Origin: Lactarius indigo
Taxonomy: Eukaryota > Basidiomycota > Agaricomycetes > Russulales > Russulaceae
Direction of reading: 5' to 3'
Assembly (NCBI GenBank): GCA_025766275.1
Contig: JAFKAC010000010.1
Span: 1,488,001 to 1,552,000 of the forward strand
Length of the DNA stretch: 64,000 nucleotides
Shown: positions 11,193 through 23,449 of the stretch, in pieces
Numbering within the stretch: position 1 is the first letter of the stretch
Layout: every line of letters begins with the position of its first letter
The notes under the pieces: model-generated
Seen by the model: only the letters and a program-made list of their open reading frames with translations
What the model was told of the DNA's origin: nothing
Database searches by the model: none
Program-made: the position numbers and the translations under genes

Positions 11193-12120
11193 GAGGAGTG
11201 AACAGTTACTCTTCTAGGGATGACTGATTATCAGTCAGTTAGAACCATGAGGTAAACAAGCGCGTAGACACACTGGAGAGCTCATTGACCGAAGCAGTAA
11301 GAGCACTGGGGCGGGAGGGTGATGTGGCTCACTCTTATCCAGTACTTGTACCCACCGCCGGGTTACAGCGAGCGCCCTAGGAGTCGTATTGTAATCCTGT
11401 TCATGTGTCGTGAATTAGGGCGCACGCACGCCGTGGTCAATTCATTAAACTTCAGGCCCGCCTGTCCACCATGGATGCCTTCCCGCCCACAAATATTTCA
11501 TGTCTGATAAGGGTTATTTCTCAACCCTTGCAGTCCACAATACCATCGAGCACACGAGAGAGGTCGGATACTTTGAACGAGGCAGGGCCTCTATCCTTTG
11601 AAGTAGGTGGTGGATGCAAAGCTTGTGGAACATATCATTTCCTGGAATTCCCGGGCGCCCGATGAGTAATTTACGTCTTGTCATATTGAGGAGCCGCCCA
11701 TAACTAATTAATAGATAACGGGTGGCGTAGCAATGAATCCGCTGTACAGCACCGAACTGGTCCGCTAACGAACGGGAGTACTGGCGGCAATAGGTGCAGT
11801 CAAGCAGGACTATGTTTTTACCAAGGTAAATTCCCCATTAGAAATGAGGGTAAGACCGAGGATTGCCGAAGAGATGGATAACGATACGATACTCGACCTC
11901 AAATAACGGAGATGAAAGTCCATCAATCATCGAAGCCTGAAGGACTCGGATATAACTTTCAAGTGTGAGAATATTGTACCAGACTAGGACGAGCGCCGCC
12001 GCCAACAGTCACTTGAAGAATGCCGCCGGGTCTTGGACAGTAACGGATATGAAGCTATGAAGTTATGAAGGTGTGAGTAGAATCGTGGAGATAGTAATTC
12101 TGAAACAGGGCCATAATCGC
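11193..12120. other. F1 upstream region
   Basis: This stretch has no gene. Conserved patches shared with the upstream regions of F2, F3 and F4 include CTGTTCATGTG.CGTGAAT near 11398 and the GATA-type element at 11502-11520. The remainder has decayed. Confidence 0.55.
11502..11520. promoter_or_regulatory. Conserved GATA-type element upstream of F1
   Basis: GTCTGATAAGGGTTATTTC lies about 310 bp upstream of the F1 start. Close matches occur at 18083, 25224 and 32509, upstream of the other F genes. TGATAAG fits the binding site of fungal GATA factors; a regulatory role is inference. Confidence 0.5.
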
Positions 12121-12655
12121 TTATAAAGATTTAATATTGCCCAGAGAAATTATTATAAGCAGCCTTATTATCCGCTCGTAAATCAATTGTACCTGTCTTC
12201 AAGTGACTTATAATTGCGGATAGCTCTTCCAATATTATTTTAAGGCCTTTATCTATACAATATATAAATGCTCGATGTGCACTTTGCTGACACATAGAAA
12301 TTTTGTGCTGACACATAGGCCTTTTGTGGACGTGCTGTTCAATAGAAAGAATGCTGAAGTGTATCTGCATCTGCCCTCCGTGAATAGGGGCATGCTCACA
12401 CAGCATCTGTCTCTGTGAATAGCGGCTTGCTTATGGGTTGGCATTCCACTGCTGCAGCAGGCGCTCTCTCAATTTGATCGTGCTAACTTCACAATGAGTG
12501 AGAGGGTGAAAAGCACTATTGAACGTGGAAGATGGATACAGAAAACATTGACAGCATTCTGCAGCCGCTGTCCAGTGAGCAGCAAAAGGACGGCCCGGAG
12601 GGCCGTCTCTGCAACGCTAGTACAAACAAATAATGCTTATTATAAACCGGTTCAA
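12121..12655. repeat. AT-rich segment with direct repeats and a perfect hairpin, possible mobile-element remnant
   Basis: This segment lies only in unit 2, just before the ATG22 copy starts. It is AT-rich between 12121 and 12290. It carries the direct repeat TGTGCTGACACATAG (two copies near 12287-12320, the first slightly different) and a perfect 8-bp hairpin, GACGGCCC-GGA-GGGCCGTC, at 12589-12607. Similar AT-rich TTATAA-type sequence appears near 60640-60830. No transposase or long terminal repeat is recognisable. Confidence 0.3.
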
Positions 12656-12679
12656 TTATAAGAACGGGAGCTCGACTGG

Positions 12680-14340
12680 CAACTTACTCGCCCCGTCGAG
12701 ACATGGGTAGGCTTACTCTCTATGATTGGTCTCTCCCTTCTTATATGTCTCGCACTTGGCGGTACAACTGGGACGAAACATGATGCGTACAGTAGTCGGG
12801 TTTGGCTGGGCCTGCATCGGTACTGCAAGCCACGGGTGCGTCCTTTGTTCAATACGGCTATCTCATCCAAGGCCTCTATTCATATAGCGTGGTATAGCTC
12901 GCCGATAGTACATTCATTGACATTCATCGCCACAGTTCAAATCGCTGATAGGGTAGACTTCCATTTCTTCTACACATCACATCAATACCATTGATGCTGG
13001 CCGTTTTTTTTTTTTTCGCAAGGTCTTACTTTTCGGTGTCCTTGTGTTCGGCTCCTTTCGTCCGCAACCTTTGCCCCCTCCTTCTCTCCCATGACTACTT
13101 CGGTGCTTTCGCATCTCCTTTCCGTTTTGGAGAATATTGACTTTAGTGTGGCCATCGAAGTGCTCCCACCGCGCCTCCAGCTCTTCTCTAGCTCTTCCCT
13201 CACTCTATCGTCGTCAACCTCGGATATACGGCTAGTTACCAGTCGTATTACTTGCGGTTCAGCCACCAGCGAGTCGACCGCGGTACCGACATTCTCTATT
13301 GGGCCAGTATTGGTGGCTCTTGGACTTTCAGGCACTCTTTCCGTACCCGTACTTTTCCTTGTACCTACGAGGGTGCACCCGAGGCGCCGACTAGTGCCAC
13401 TACGGAAGGGCGCTATGTCTGAATTTGCGAATGAACTGACTGTATGATGAAGGGGGTCGGATGGGTGAAAAAGCGTAATATGTTGCGTGGCACAATATTT
13501 GACGACGACGCGACACTTTTCTCTACCCTGCCGCGCCGCATATGCCCCTTTGCTTCGACTGTATAACGTGCTCCCTTCCATCACAGTTCTCCTCGTGCTG
13601 ACGGTCGACTTAGGCGCCACAACGGTAACCTGGACGGCATGAAGACAACCCTTCATGTGCCACCCAAATTACTCGTAGGAGTAGGCGTATTTCTTACCTC
13701 AAGCACGAGGATGATCTTTGGTGCACTCCTGTGGCGGGCAGTGCTGCTTCGCCTCCGTCTTACCTGGTTGCATGTGCTCCTACTTCACATTGTCGAGGTA
13801 AGCACTATTCCGCTTTACGGCGTCCGGATTTGCGTGTTCCCGGGGGAAATACGTGCTGTGTACTCCGGCACACCGTATGGTACATTCCAGAGCTCTTCTC
13901 GGGCATTGTTCGCCCGAGGTCATCCTCGCTGCCCAGAGAGAACGCGCGGCAGTACGGCTTGTTCTCCATCACCGAAAAGATTCGCCGCCCTGCATCAGCG
14001 TCCCGTAGGGATTGAGCGCATACCGACTGACCCAAGCCCAAGTGACTTCCCCATCGTCTTCATATATCGGTCCTCGTCCTCTGATCGTCGGCGTCGTGGA
14101 CGATAAGATGGGCAACATCCGTCTTCTTGTTCCTCGTGGATATTTATGCCCTGGGCCGACTGCCAGTCTTAATTGGGGTAGACGTCGAAGTGGATGTACG
14201 GGCGCACGCGCACGGTCGTCCGGTTGTGATGTTCATGAGACGGAAGAGCAGGGTTGCTCATTGGACAGCGGTCATGTTACAGTGACAAATCTGGGTTTAA
14301 GTATAGACCTGGGGATTTTACTTTCTTTCAAGGTGACCGG
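12680..14340 (+). pseudogene. ATG22 copy 2, full-length but decayed
   Basis: Sequence relatives of all ATG22 exons appear in order. They run from the segment around the first helix (TTCTTATATGTCTCG near 12737) through CTTCATGTGCCACCC near 13651 and TACATTCCAGAGC near 13880 to the GTTCTCCATCACCGA segment near 13960. The tail segment is near 14060-14240. Many indels and stops destroy the frame, and the start codon is not retained. It shows the companion copy was once whole. Confidence 0.8.
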
Positions 14341-15241
14341 TGTCCAATAATCGGCTGACAGCTTCTGACCTCAGTGGTGTAGATTCAGTGGCCCAGGAAT
14401 CTCAGCACTGACGAAGGTGCTGAGCAACTACTCAATTTCTTCGACCAGACTCGTACGCTCCCCACCGAACGTGCCTCCCGAACCCGACTAGGTAAGGTGG
14501 ACACAGGTTTGGTTCCCTCTTCTGTCTCGTTCTCGTGGCTGCATAACGTGCGGCTAAAACCCGCCTATATTTACTCTGCCTGTGCGACTGTATACCTGCC
14601 TCCCTTGTGGTGGCCCTTCTCCTAACTATTATCTGAGCTTCGGTTGGTTACGTACTACTCGGGGGCACCTCCATAGGACTATACGCGTTTCATAAATGTA
14701 GTGGGTCTCGTTACGATGATCTGTATCTCTAATATGTATCCCGGAATAAACATGGATCAAAAAACAAATCCCAGCACTGAGATTGCCGCACGCAAGCAGA
14801 TATACCAGGATGGGCAATGAGTCGTTGATAAGCATCTGCACTAGCGTTGGCCGTGCCAGTGTTTTTTGACAGGGCGACCGGTTACTGAGCTTCGTATGTA
14901 TTAGCAGGCAGTGCTGTATGCACACATGGAATGTTGAATTGCCGATTCCCCCCTCTCCCTTCCCCCTCAAAAACAAACACGCGCGCGACAGTGTTCAAGA
15001 ATCCTAAGGTACGACAGAACGCGTTGTGGTTATCGCACCCGAATAAACGCTACGTAAAAACAGCAGTGGTCTTATGATACAGCAGTATTGGTGGTGTCCG
15101 TGATGGCATCCACGCGCGGCCAGAATGGCCATGGAAAATGTCTACCGCAGAGACGTAATCAGAACGAGCCCATCCGAAGGCGCCTGGAAGGCGATACCAA
15201 ACAATTCGGAAGGAAAGCTACTTATGAGGCCAGTGAGGCCA
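14341..15241. other. Array spacer between ATG22 copy 2 and X2
   Basis: No gene is seen. Much of it (about 14820-15090) matches the spacer before X5 at about 34480-34850, including CGGCCGTG.C and AGAACGCGTTGTGG stretches, so units 2 and 5 share a recent origin. Confidence 0.55.
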
Positions 15242-16234
15242 TTATATCACATATCGGGTGAGTTGGACGATGGGCATCCAGCTCCCCGCAGAGACATGGA
15301 TGGCACCAATAACCTTCACCTCCGCTTGCGTGATCCCTCCATGCAATCCAATCTTCCATCGGGGGTCTGTTGCCGTCTGGCCGGGAGTCATGCATTCCTA
15401 AAGGAAGGCATCATTTGATGACGGCGATACCAGAGATGTGAGGAACGTACCCGAAGGAACTTGTCCACAGAGGTACCAACGCGCCTCATAAAGCGCGCCA
15501 AAGTGATTGGATTCCGCGCATGAGTCTCATCACGGGTGGCAATCTGGCGCTTCCAGCACCAATAGCCTGGCCACTACGGTGGTTTAGTAGAAGTTATGAT
15601 TACCGCCCACTGTAGTGACCGAAAGATGGACGTACGTTGATCCGGATATGAGTTGTGGCCCTGCCTCCAAGTGGTGCAAAACCATTCGCGTTATGGAGAT
15701 TGTGATCGCATCCTTGGAGGATATCTGGCAAGGGGAACCCAATGCTACCATTCCTATTGACGAAGTATATGGGCAGCTGAAGGTCAGCGCCTTCCACGTG
15801 CCGTTTGATATCCCCCCCATCGGCGGCCGGGGTCCATCGCCGCTGGGGTACAACGGTGCCTTGTGTTGCCCGACTACTATAATCCAGAGGTGGTGTGGGG
15901 TGAAACGGGACGCCTGGAGATGTGCCCTGCACCAAGTTGGCGTTGTGCGTGATATACCATACACCTTGATGAAATGTAATCTTATAGTATTGCAGGAAGT
16001 GCTGGGGAGGAGGCGCCCTGAGCAGGTGCATGAAATAGCAATTAGCGTCCTGTGGAGTAAATGTATGACCGACGAATCCGTCGACGAGGACGTCGCTAGC
16101 AGATATGACGCCCTTTGGCGAGGAACGTCAGACAAAGCAAAAATTGAATGACTGAGATTGGCTCACTAGATGTTGCCTGGCAGGGAAAACTGTACGAGCT
16201 ACGAATGCAAAGGATGTCGGCGATGGTGGTGGAA
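15242..16234 (-). CDS. X2: uncharacterised protein without its own start codon; likely 3' part of an F2-X2 fusion
   Basis: The three main X exons are open: 15636-16112, 15451-15573 and 15242-15397, ending at the normal YVI-stop. The expected small first exon has lost its ATG: the matching spot reads AACATCTA before the conserved GTGAGC donor. That spot is instead in frame with upstream exon 16167-16234, which has an acceptor (TTCTGACAG) 42 nt from a GTGAGT donor inside the last codons of F2. The join F2-[16235-16276 intron]-68-nt linker exon-[16113-16166 intron]-X2 stays open and in phase, giving 764 codons in total. The linker also carries a degenerate repeat of the X N-terminus (FVART-like). 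X conserved blocks are all present, so X2 is either expressed as a fusion or newly dead. Confidence 0.6.
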
Positions 16235-16265
16235 CTGTCAGAAGTGATATAGTCTAGAAGCAGCT

Positions 16266-17815
16266 TTAAAACTCACCACCTCGTCCGACGAAGGCCACGG
16301 GACGACCAGAGTGCCCGCGCACGGCGATAAAGTTCTCAACTGATATCACTGTTTGATCTTCCAACGAAAGGGAATCCAGGGCCGGCAATACTTCGGTAAC
16401 CGTCTCTGTGAAGACGCTGTCCAGTGCAAGAGCAATGTGTCTTGAAAACCGCTTAGATCCATGGAGCGTCTTCACAGCGGTGAACGGGCGGAGAAGCTCT
16501 AGCCAGTCAGTGCCGTCCACGCTGCCTTGCCAACCTGGTTCAAATTGCAGATCAACCTCGTTGATCGAGAGATGGCCCACACCGGAGACTATAGCGGAAG
16601 ATTGACCGAGGATCTGGGCCAGGTGCGAAACTTGCCAATCTAGCCATTTGCATGAGACACGAAGAGTAAGGCGACTTCTACGGCGTTCCTTCTCTTCACA
16701 ACAGAATTCGATACAGTCGTTGTTAATATGAAAGCGTCCATACGCACGCTCGGACTCAGCTAGCTCGAGGCTTTCCGTGCGGCCAATGAACTGAGAAAGT
16801 TGGGGAACCCGAAAGTCGAGCTGATTGAAGTACGTTATTTCGAAGCAGTCGAGTCGAGGTGTGTCAATTCGCGCCAAGAGGTGTTCCAAATACTCGCTAG
16901 AGCCGCGGAAATCAAAGGTGGTGAGGGAGGGAAGAACACCCCGCGTTAAGAGAGGCGAGTATACTGGTTCAAGGCGAGATGTTGGCGATTTGAACCAAAT
17001 ACAAAGGCTGTCGAGCCTAGTTAAAGCGGCCAGGCCCGCGACAATTGCCTTTGGTGAAATGTAACCGTCCTGGGGAATATCTTTGAGTCGAAGATAGACG
17101 AGGTCACCGGCAGACAAGAGAAGGGTGGGTAATGCTGGGAATGAGATGCCTCCTAAGTGGATTCGACGTAACTGTGGGGTAGAACCACCTAAAAATACAT
17201 CAGGGAGGACTGGGACGTTCCGATCTTTCGATGAAAGCCAAAGATCCCTCAGCGCCAGAAATGGTTCCTGCATCACCGGGGCCACCATCCCCAACAGCAA
17301 GCTCGTTACAGAGAGCTTGATGCTACGCACACGATCAGGGTGCTCGAGCGCCGCAGCGACATCGTCTTCGTAGTCAGAAGCACAGTTCGTGTCGCTTAGG
17401 ATAGAGTAGTCCACGACGACCGGGAGGGGTGGCCAGTAACCCAGATTCTTCCTGACAGGGGTTCCGTACGTGCAGAGAAGCGTCAGATCGAGGCTGCGTG
17501 GTGACGCAAATATGATGTGTCGCCATCGCCTGCACACGTGTACCAGTCTGAGCCATTCAGAGAACCCATCAGAATGGCGACGCATTTGATACGAGTCGAA
17601 TATTTCTAGAAAAACATTGTCTGGGAGTATATCGATCGTCGTTGGGCGTCTGTAACCGTCGCCTGATCCCGCAGGTCAGCGCCGGTCAGCACTCGTTGCA
17701 AGAGGCCACACGAACTCGGCGAGAACGTACCTGGGCTTTGAGCGACCTTGATCGTCTTCGAGCCTTTATTACTCCCGTGTTGTTTTGGTGCTGAAATGGC
17801 ACCGGAAGGTGGCAT
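16266..17815 (-). CDS. F2: F-box-like protein, intact
   Basis: Exons 17731-17815 and 16266-17662 (68-nt intron) give 493 codons when read to the TAA at 16266. The F-box core reads ILPDNVFLEIFDSYQ followed by WLRLVHVCRRWRHIIFASP; leucine-rich segments follow as in F1. The start MPPSGAISAPKQHG parallels the other copies. Near its end the codons for FVGRGGEF contain a good GTGAGT donor (intron from 16276 downward), so an alternative spliced form would skip the stop and continue into X2. As an adaptor it would select substrates for an SCF ubiquitin ligase; the substrate is not known. Confidence 0.83.
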
Positions 17816-19079
17816 GGAGAGTAGACGGTGGGTCGTCTGGGGATGGATAATTAGGAATAAGCGGGGAATGCTAGTAAATGAGCACAAGCACTAAGCCGAG
17901 GACGCGGCGGCTTTTATCTGGTAAACTCCCTCGAGGCTATGAGCACCTTACGGTAGTATTCCTGTTCATGTACCGTGAATCAGGGGACGCACACCTGTGC
18001 ACACCGAGAAAATCGGTCGGCGTTTCATATACACGTGCTGGTAAAGATATTAGATAGTACGGGCGCCGCCCTTATATCTCCTGTCTGATGAGGGTTATTT
18101 CTCATCCTTCCCCTGACAACCTTGGTGACAACACCGTCTATTGTACCATGTACCACACAGAGGTAAGAGGCTTCGAAATTAGGCAGCAATTGTGAAGATA
18201 TGTCCCCAGGCCCGTTACATTGAGGAGCAGTCCGTAATATTAATATCATACAAAGCAGTGGCGGCGGCAGAGCGCTGTGCTCTTGGCTGTGCTACTGATT
18301 CAAATATAACTTCAAGTTGAATGGGACATCGATCGAAGAATCCACTACACAGGACCGAACTGGGGTGAAAGGTTCTCTAAACGTACGTACGTACCGCATA
18401 TGAGTAGGGGTAGTGTACTAGGGCTGTGTCTTATTACCAGGGTAGTAATTGTGCAATAGAAATCGGAGTAAGACCGAAGAGAGACGATACTTCTGCATAG
18501 GTGCTGGGTAGTCGCCGATGATAGTGGTGAAGCAGAATATCCATCACGACGTTATTGCTGAACGGCACGACCAACCAAAAAGTGTGAGAATATTGTAGGG
18601 TCGACTGGAGCGTCCAGTTGGAAAAATGACAACTTCGTGACCCCTGGAAATTGCAAAGCTAGTAACTTACCCATGGGTGCCTAGTGTAAGGCCTCGCTGG
18701 GCTCGGAAAGATACATTACTCATACGATTACTAAGCACATGTATATAATTACGGAAAATAAACATCTCACTTATGCTTCCACTTTTGCGTTAACAATCTG
18801 TGTCGGCGTTCATGCTCCCGTGCACTTCCGTGTTTCCCAAATATCTTCTCTATCACTTCTATCTACGCTTCCCCTCGGATCGAAGTCTATTACTTGCTAC
18901 ACTATCACAACGGGATCAAAATTGGGGACATGACTTAGGACGAAGTGAGAGGAACGTGCCATTACCCATGTCTGTGTGGTGACTGCTTTGAAATTTCACG
19001 CAAGCACCTCGCGAACTGTGGAGAATCGTGACGTGTCCAGGTTTCAGCCTTATCATTCGTGTAATTTATGACCTAGTGT
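17816..19079. other. F2 upstream region
   Basis: No gene is seen. Patches shared with other F upstream regions include the CCTGTTCATG segment near 17961 and the GATA-type element at 18082-18100. The block from about 18300 to 19000 has only short, unconvincing open frames. Confidence 0.5.
18082..18100. promoter_or_regulatory. Conserved GATA-type element upstream of F2
   Basis: TGTCTGATGAGGGTTATTT lies about 267 bp before the F2 start and differs from the F1 element by one base in the GATA core (GATGAG instead of GATAAG). Confidence 0.45.
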
Positions 19080-20390
19080 AAGCCTTATTCAGAAACACCC
19101 GGCCTACGAAGAGGACTCCGATACTTGCCCCGATAGTCGTCATATGTACCATACCATATGTACCATACCTTGATTTTTGAGGACGAGCCGCCCAATGACA
19201 AGGACGCTGGTGAAGGTGAAGACGATGGAGGGGATAGCGATGGTGACGAATGCGTATTAGACGACGCGATGGAGAGAATTTGGTTATTTCGGAGAAGTCG
19301 AGGCTCGTTGCTACCACTGCGTGAGTAGGTGCATTGTATCCTAACCACAAGGTGGGCTGTACTAGAGTGCCAAAACTGGCGTGCATAGGTCTGGGGTGAT
19401 TGGGGGTCGTTTTTGGCCTCGCCAGTCTCACGTTCGAACAGGAGGTTCTCTAGGCCATACCGTGGCTGTACTTTCGCTATATGACACATCAATCTATTTG
19501 CGCCCATGTATCCTTGTATTCGTTTGTCGTAACCTGGGGCTGTTAAAGAGAACTCTTATTACATTCCATTGATTTGGGATGCTCGATTACGGAATTACTT
19601 CACAGAAAAGACAAAGGTTTAAAGGTTCAAGAATTTGGCGTATCCCTAATACCTGTAAGTGTGGAATAGTCTTTCGTATACACCAGCGCCGACACGAAGT
19701 AGAGCAGGTTTCGAGCTGACACATACTCTTCGGTGAAACGGTAAGATCGCGTCTCTTGGACACACCATGGTCTATGATATCAATCGACTCGCAGATGCGT
19801 CAGTCGGATATCCCTTTGAAAAAAAGAATACTGGAGACGCACCTCTTGTTTGTTATCCATGGTCCAACAACTGATGTTGAGTAGTATTCAACATTCGACG
19901 ACGGTCGGCACAGCAGTATGGGACTGACTTACAACATATTGTTATTACCAGCCCCCAAGTCGGTCATGATGTACTTGTCATTGGAGTTGGACGGGAGTCG
20001 ACCCAGTTCCGTGCAAGTGATTCCGAGCTCTGAGCCGATAGAGGAACATCGCAGTGCAAAAAGTCACTCAGCTCGGACATCTAAGACCGTGTGTGTCACT
20101 GAGTAGCATGGGTAAGTGGGCCCGTAAAGAAGATAAAAGAAAGACGCACCTTGTTGAAGTCTGGTACCTTCGTGATGTTGCGGAGGTTGATAGTGGCAAA
20201 GGTCTGTACTTTCTCGGTGACGCAGCTCGTCCATCACCATGCAGTACTAAGTGTCTCAGTCGTGCCCAAAGCGGGCCCGGTGGCAACAACACGGTCCTCT
20301 CGGGATTTTATCGCCACATCGACATAGCAGCCAGAAGGGAGGTGGTGTATAAAATAAGACGTTTGGGTCTGAGTGCGGATGAGGATTTAA
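19080..20390 (-). pseudogene. Degenerate multi-exon gene, copy 1, unidentified, divergent from cyclophilin
   Basis: Several minus-strand exon-like pieces occur here and again at about 25490-26540. One reads VTEKVQTFATINLRNI before a GTGCGT donor (near 20150-20225). Another is MDNKQE before a GTGCGT donor (near 19835-19860). A third encodes a hydrophobic helix, IAIPSIVFTFTSVLVIG, near 19190-19250. Frames are broken between and within them. I cannot name the protein; the last helix suggests a small membrane protein. It starts just upstream of the cyclophilin start in the opposite direction, so the two were copied as a divergent pair. Confidence 0.4.
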
Positions 20391-20534
20391 ACGTTTAAAT
20401 TTTAAACTGGAGGACTGAGGCGGTCAAGCAGTGACAGTGACTAGCGGGCCGGGACGAAGGGAAACATGGTCCGGTCCAAGGTCCGGTCATCTACTGTAGA
20501 CGCGTCGGCTTCGGTTATTGCACTCTCGACAACG

Positions 20535-21390
20535 ATGTCTTCGACGCAGCGATCGATTGTCTTCATGTAAACACCGGGCAGATGCCCGCAGGGAGACTAA
20601 GTGATGGGGTTTTTCAGTGATGTCGTCCCAAAGTTCGTTACCCGCGTCATTTCGTGGTTGTCAGATCCTGGACACTGACTGCCACATCACGGTACCAGGA
20701 TTTCCGCTAGCTCTACACAGGGAACTCGCGACCTTCCACTAGTGAGGCCATCTTTGGGCTGGCGCCGAAATTGTCTCTTTTGCCGACCAGCCGGTGTCGA
20801 TGGTGTGAGTGCACAATTCCGTACTGTTTGCCTGGACCTTAAAATTAAACGAAATTGCATAAGGTTCCAAATTTCACGTGTCAAGGAGGATATTATGGGA
20901 TTCCTTGAAACCTGCGACTGATACAAGCGGCAACCTCGATATATGTGACTAGTTCCCTGTGCGTTTGCTAGTGGCGATTTTGCCACCTTCTTTGCAACTT
21001 CCACCCGATGACTTATGCCCTCGCCCTGTAGGATGAAAAGGATGAAAAAATTCTGGTAAAACACACGGGTCCCTGTCTTCTGTCCATGGCGAATACCGTA
21101 GCGTACTGGAAGTTGGTCTCTCACTCTAAATTGGGCCAATTCAGGACCCAACACGAACAGTTGTCAGGTTTGTGTCCAAAGCAGACCTTTTCTCACGTCG
21201 TATGTCATCTGATTATGAGTCTTAGTTCATTACGACTGCACTGTGTGATCTCCTCGACGGAAGGAACGTCGTCTTTGTCAAAGTCATCGACGATATGGTG
21301 TCGCGCAAGATAGAAAATGTCCCGATGAGGTCAAATAACCAGTCAAAGCTCGTTATTGAAATTACTGGCATAATGATGGCCTCTAATCGG
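20535..21390 (+). pseudogene. Cyclophilin (peptidyl-prolyl isomerase) copy 1, decayed
   Basis: The start MSSTQRSIVFM is followed by stop codons and then, in pieces, by family landmarks. These are a FFSDVVPK segment (near 20612-20635), NFR.LYTGN (near 20700-20725), GDFAT (near 20975), SMANT (near 21082) and LLDGRNVVF-KVID (near 21250-21290). RKIENVP closes it, followed by a relative of NRPKLAV-ITE (near 21305-21365). These appear in cyclophilin order with frame changes and in-frame stops between them. It stands where units 1, 2 and 5 carry an ATG22 copy. Confidence 0.75.
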
Positions 21391-22533
21391 AGAGGGTTAC
21401 ATACTGATCTATTGTTTAAACTTCAGAATGTGGAGAGGTGCAAAGAACTGACGGGGTTTAGTTGTACAGTTTCGAGTATTATCGGCATATTATTTGGTCG
21501 TTACCCTGAGCTTTGGTGAAGAAACGACCAAGTTTCATTTCCCATCTTAATCGTGACGATGTGTCCGAGAGCCAACTTTCAGGCTTCCTGATGCTTCTTG
21601 GACGTCATAACCGCAGCTGGACTAAATGAAGCCACAAACTCAGATCACTGTAAGGGTAATAATCGGGGAGCGCGGAAGCACGAAGCGCTTCTCGATTTGA
21701 TGAGAGCCCACCTGTCCGAAACGCTTGCCGAGGCGAGGTCGTGACTGCCCCCACGTAGCAAGATGAAAGGAAGAGGGTGGGTGCTTCGCCCTGATTCCTT
21801 GATTGATACCGGATGCGGCAGGTGGCAGTGGATTCCAATGTTTCCAAACAGTTTTTTGGTCCAATAAATTTGTCATGTTCTGGAAGACGAGGCGAGAAGA
21901 ACGTGAAGAGCATGTGGCGCCCCGTTCGTTCGTTCAAAGGCTACAATAAGTCAGGTAGGTTCGTGACCATCATGGTCACGAGGTGAAGGGGGCACGGCTG
22001 CGGACAACGATCGAAGTCGAAACTACTAGTTAGGGTGAGTAGCGTGTAGACTCGTCGTGACGCCGACTCAGGCTGACTCGAGATTTGCGCATATATATGC
22101 CTAAGAACTCCGTTACAGTAACGGAGCGTCTGTAAAAGAGGACGATGAATTACCAGTAAGCAGGGCTAGCCTGGGGTTGGCAGACACGCCACACATACGG
22201 TGTAGCAGAGGCATTTGTTCCGGATTTGTGTTGGCCTCACCCGCAGTTTCGTATAATTCGACTAAAGTAAAGTACACGCGGAAATTCGCCCCCCTCTCAC
22301 CCGAAAAAAAGAGTATCGCCCGGTAGTATCCAGAACCGAACCCATACTAAGATGTGACGATCCCGCAGCACTAGCTTATGGGTATACAGAATTTACAGTA
22401 TTGTAGCGTCCAACGATAACATCCGAACTGCGACGTTTGACTGTGTCCGAATAAGAAGTCCCAGTAGATGTATATTTGATTATCTGCACAGGGACCCACT
22501 TCAGACCCAGATAGGAAAGTGACCCGTGTGCGC
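21391..22533. other. Array spacer between cyclophilin copy 1 and X3
   Basis: The part 21420-21950 is related to 27630-28090 in unit 4. From about 22080 the ATG22-type flank block follows (GATGAATTACCAG near 22149). No gene is evident. Confidence 0.5.
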
Positions 22534-23402
22534 TTAGATCACATATCGGGTGAGTTGCATGACGGGCATCCAGCTTCCAGCGGAAACCTGGACGACGCCA
22601 ACGATCTTCACTTCCTCTTGCATGATACCTCCGTGTATTCCTATTTGCCATTGAGAATCTGTCCCCACATGGATGTTCAACACGCAGTCCTGACGGGAAA
22701 CGTCATTTGACGACAGCGATACCAGAGACGTGACTCAGAGTTACGTACCCTAAAGAACTTGTCCACAGAAATACCGACGAGTTTCATAAAGCGTGCCAAA
22801 GTAATCGGATTCCTCGCGTGGGTCCCGTCACGGGTGGCTATCTGGAGGCTCCAGGGCCCATATCCGGGCCACTACGAGTTATTTTGTGAGACGAGATTAT
22901 CGCCGACTTTAGTAACCGAGAGATAGACTCACTTTGATCCGGATGTGAGTCGTGGTCTTGCCTCCGAGTGGAGCAAAACCACTCGCGTTATGGAGATCGC
23001 GATCGCAACCTCGAAGGATATCTGACAACCCGAACCCAATGCTACCGTTGTGATTGACGAAGAAGATTGGTAGCTGAAGCACGGCTTCTTCAATATGTCC
23101 AACATCCACTTCATGGGCCGGAGTCCATCGCAGTTGGGGTACAACGGTGCCGTAGGTCTCCCCAATGCTATGGTCGAGAAGTGGAGTGGTCTGGAGCGGT
23201 ACGTCTGGCGATGCGCCCTGCACCGAGTTGACATTGTGCGTGATATGCCATGCACCTTGATCGTATACTATCCCATAGTATTCTAGGAAATACTGGGAAG
23301 GTGGTGTCCTGAGTAGGAGCATGAAATAGTTATTAGCGTCCTCGTGTGTGAACGTACGAGCAACAAATCCGTCGATCAGGACGTCGCGTGGCAGGAGCGG
23401 AG
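22534..23402 (-). CDS. X3: uncharacterised protein without a start codon; likely 3' part of an F3-X3 fusion
   Basis: Exons 22933-23402, 22749-22871 and 22534-22689 are open and carry the X blocks (GFVARTF, HQGAWHITHN, GTVVPQLRW, LPIFFVNHNG, WPGY, VSAGSWMP). No small ATG exon with a GTGAGT donor exists upstream; F3 is only about 50 bp away. The acceptor ACTTCTGACAG at 23403-23413 is phase 1, and F3 has a matching phase-1 GTAGGT donor at 23460 just before its stop. The 58-nt intron 23403-23460 would join F3 and X3 in frame into 733 codons. This intron sits at the place of the F2-X2 intron, with a similar acceptor. Without that splice, X3 would be a 5'-truncated pseudogene. Confidence 0.58.
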
Positions 23403-23449
23403 CTGTCAGAAGTCATGCAGTCTGACAGCGACCTCCGCAGGACGTAAAC

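Noticed and set aside
12589..12607. Perfect hairpin as a transcription terminator
   Set aside because: Rho-independent terminators do not apply in a fungal nuclear genome, and no T-run follows.
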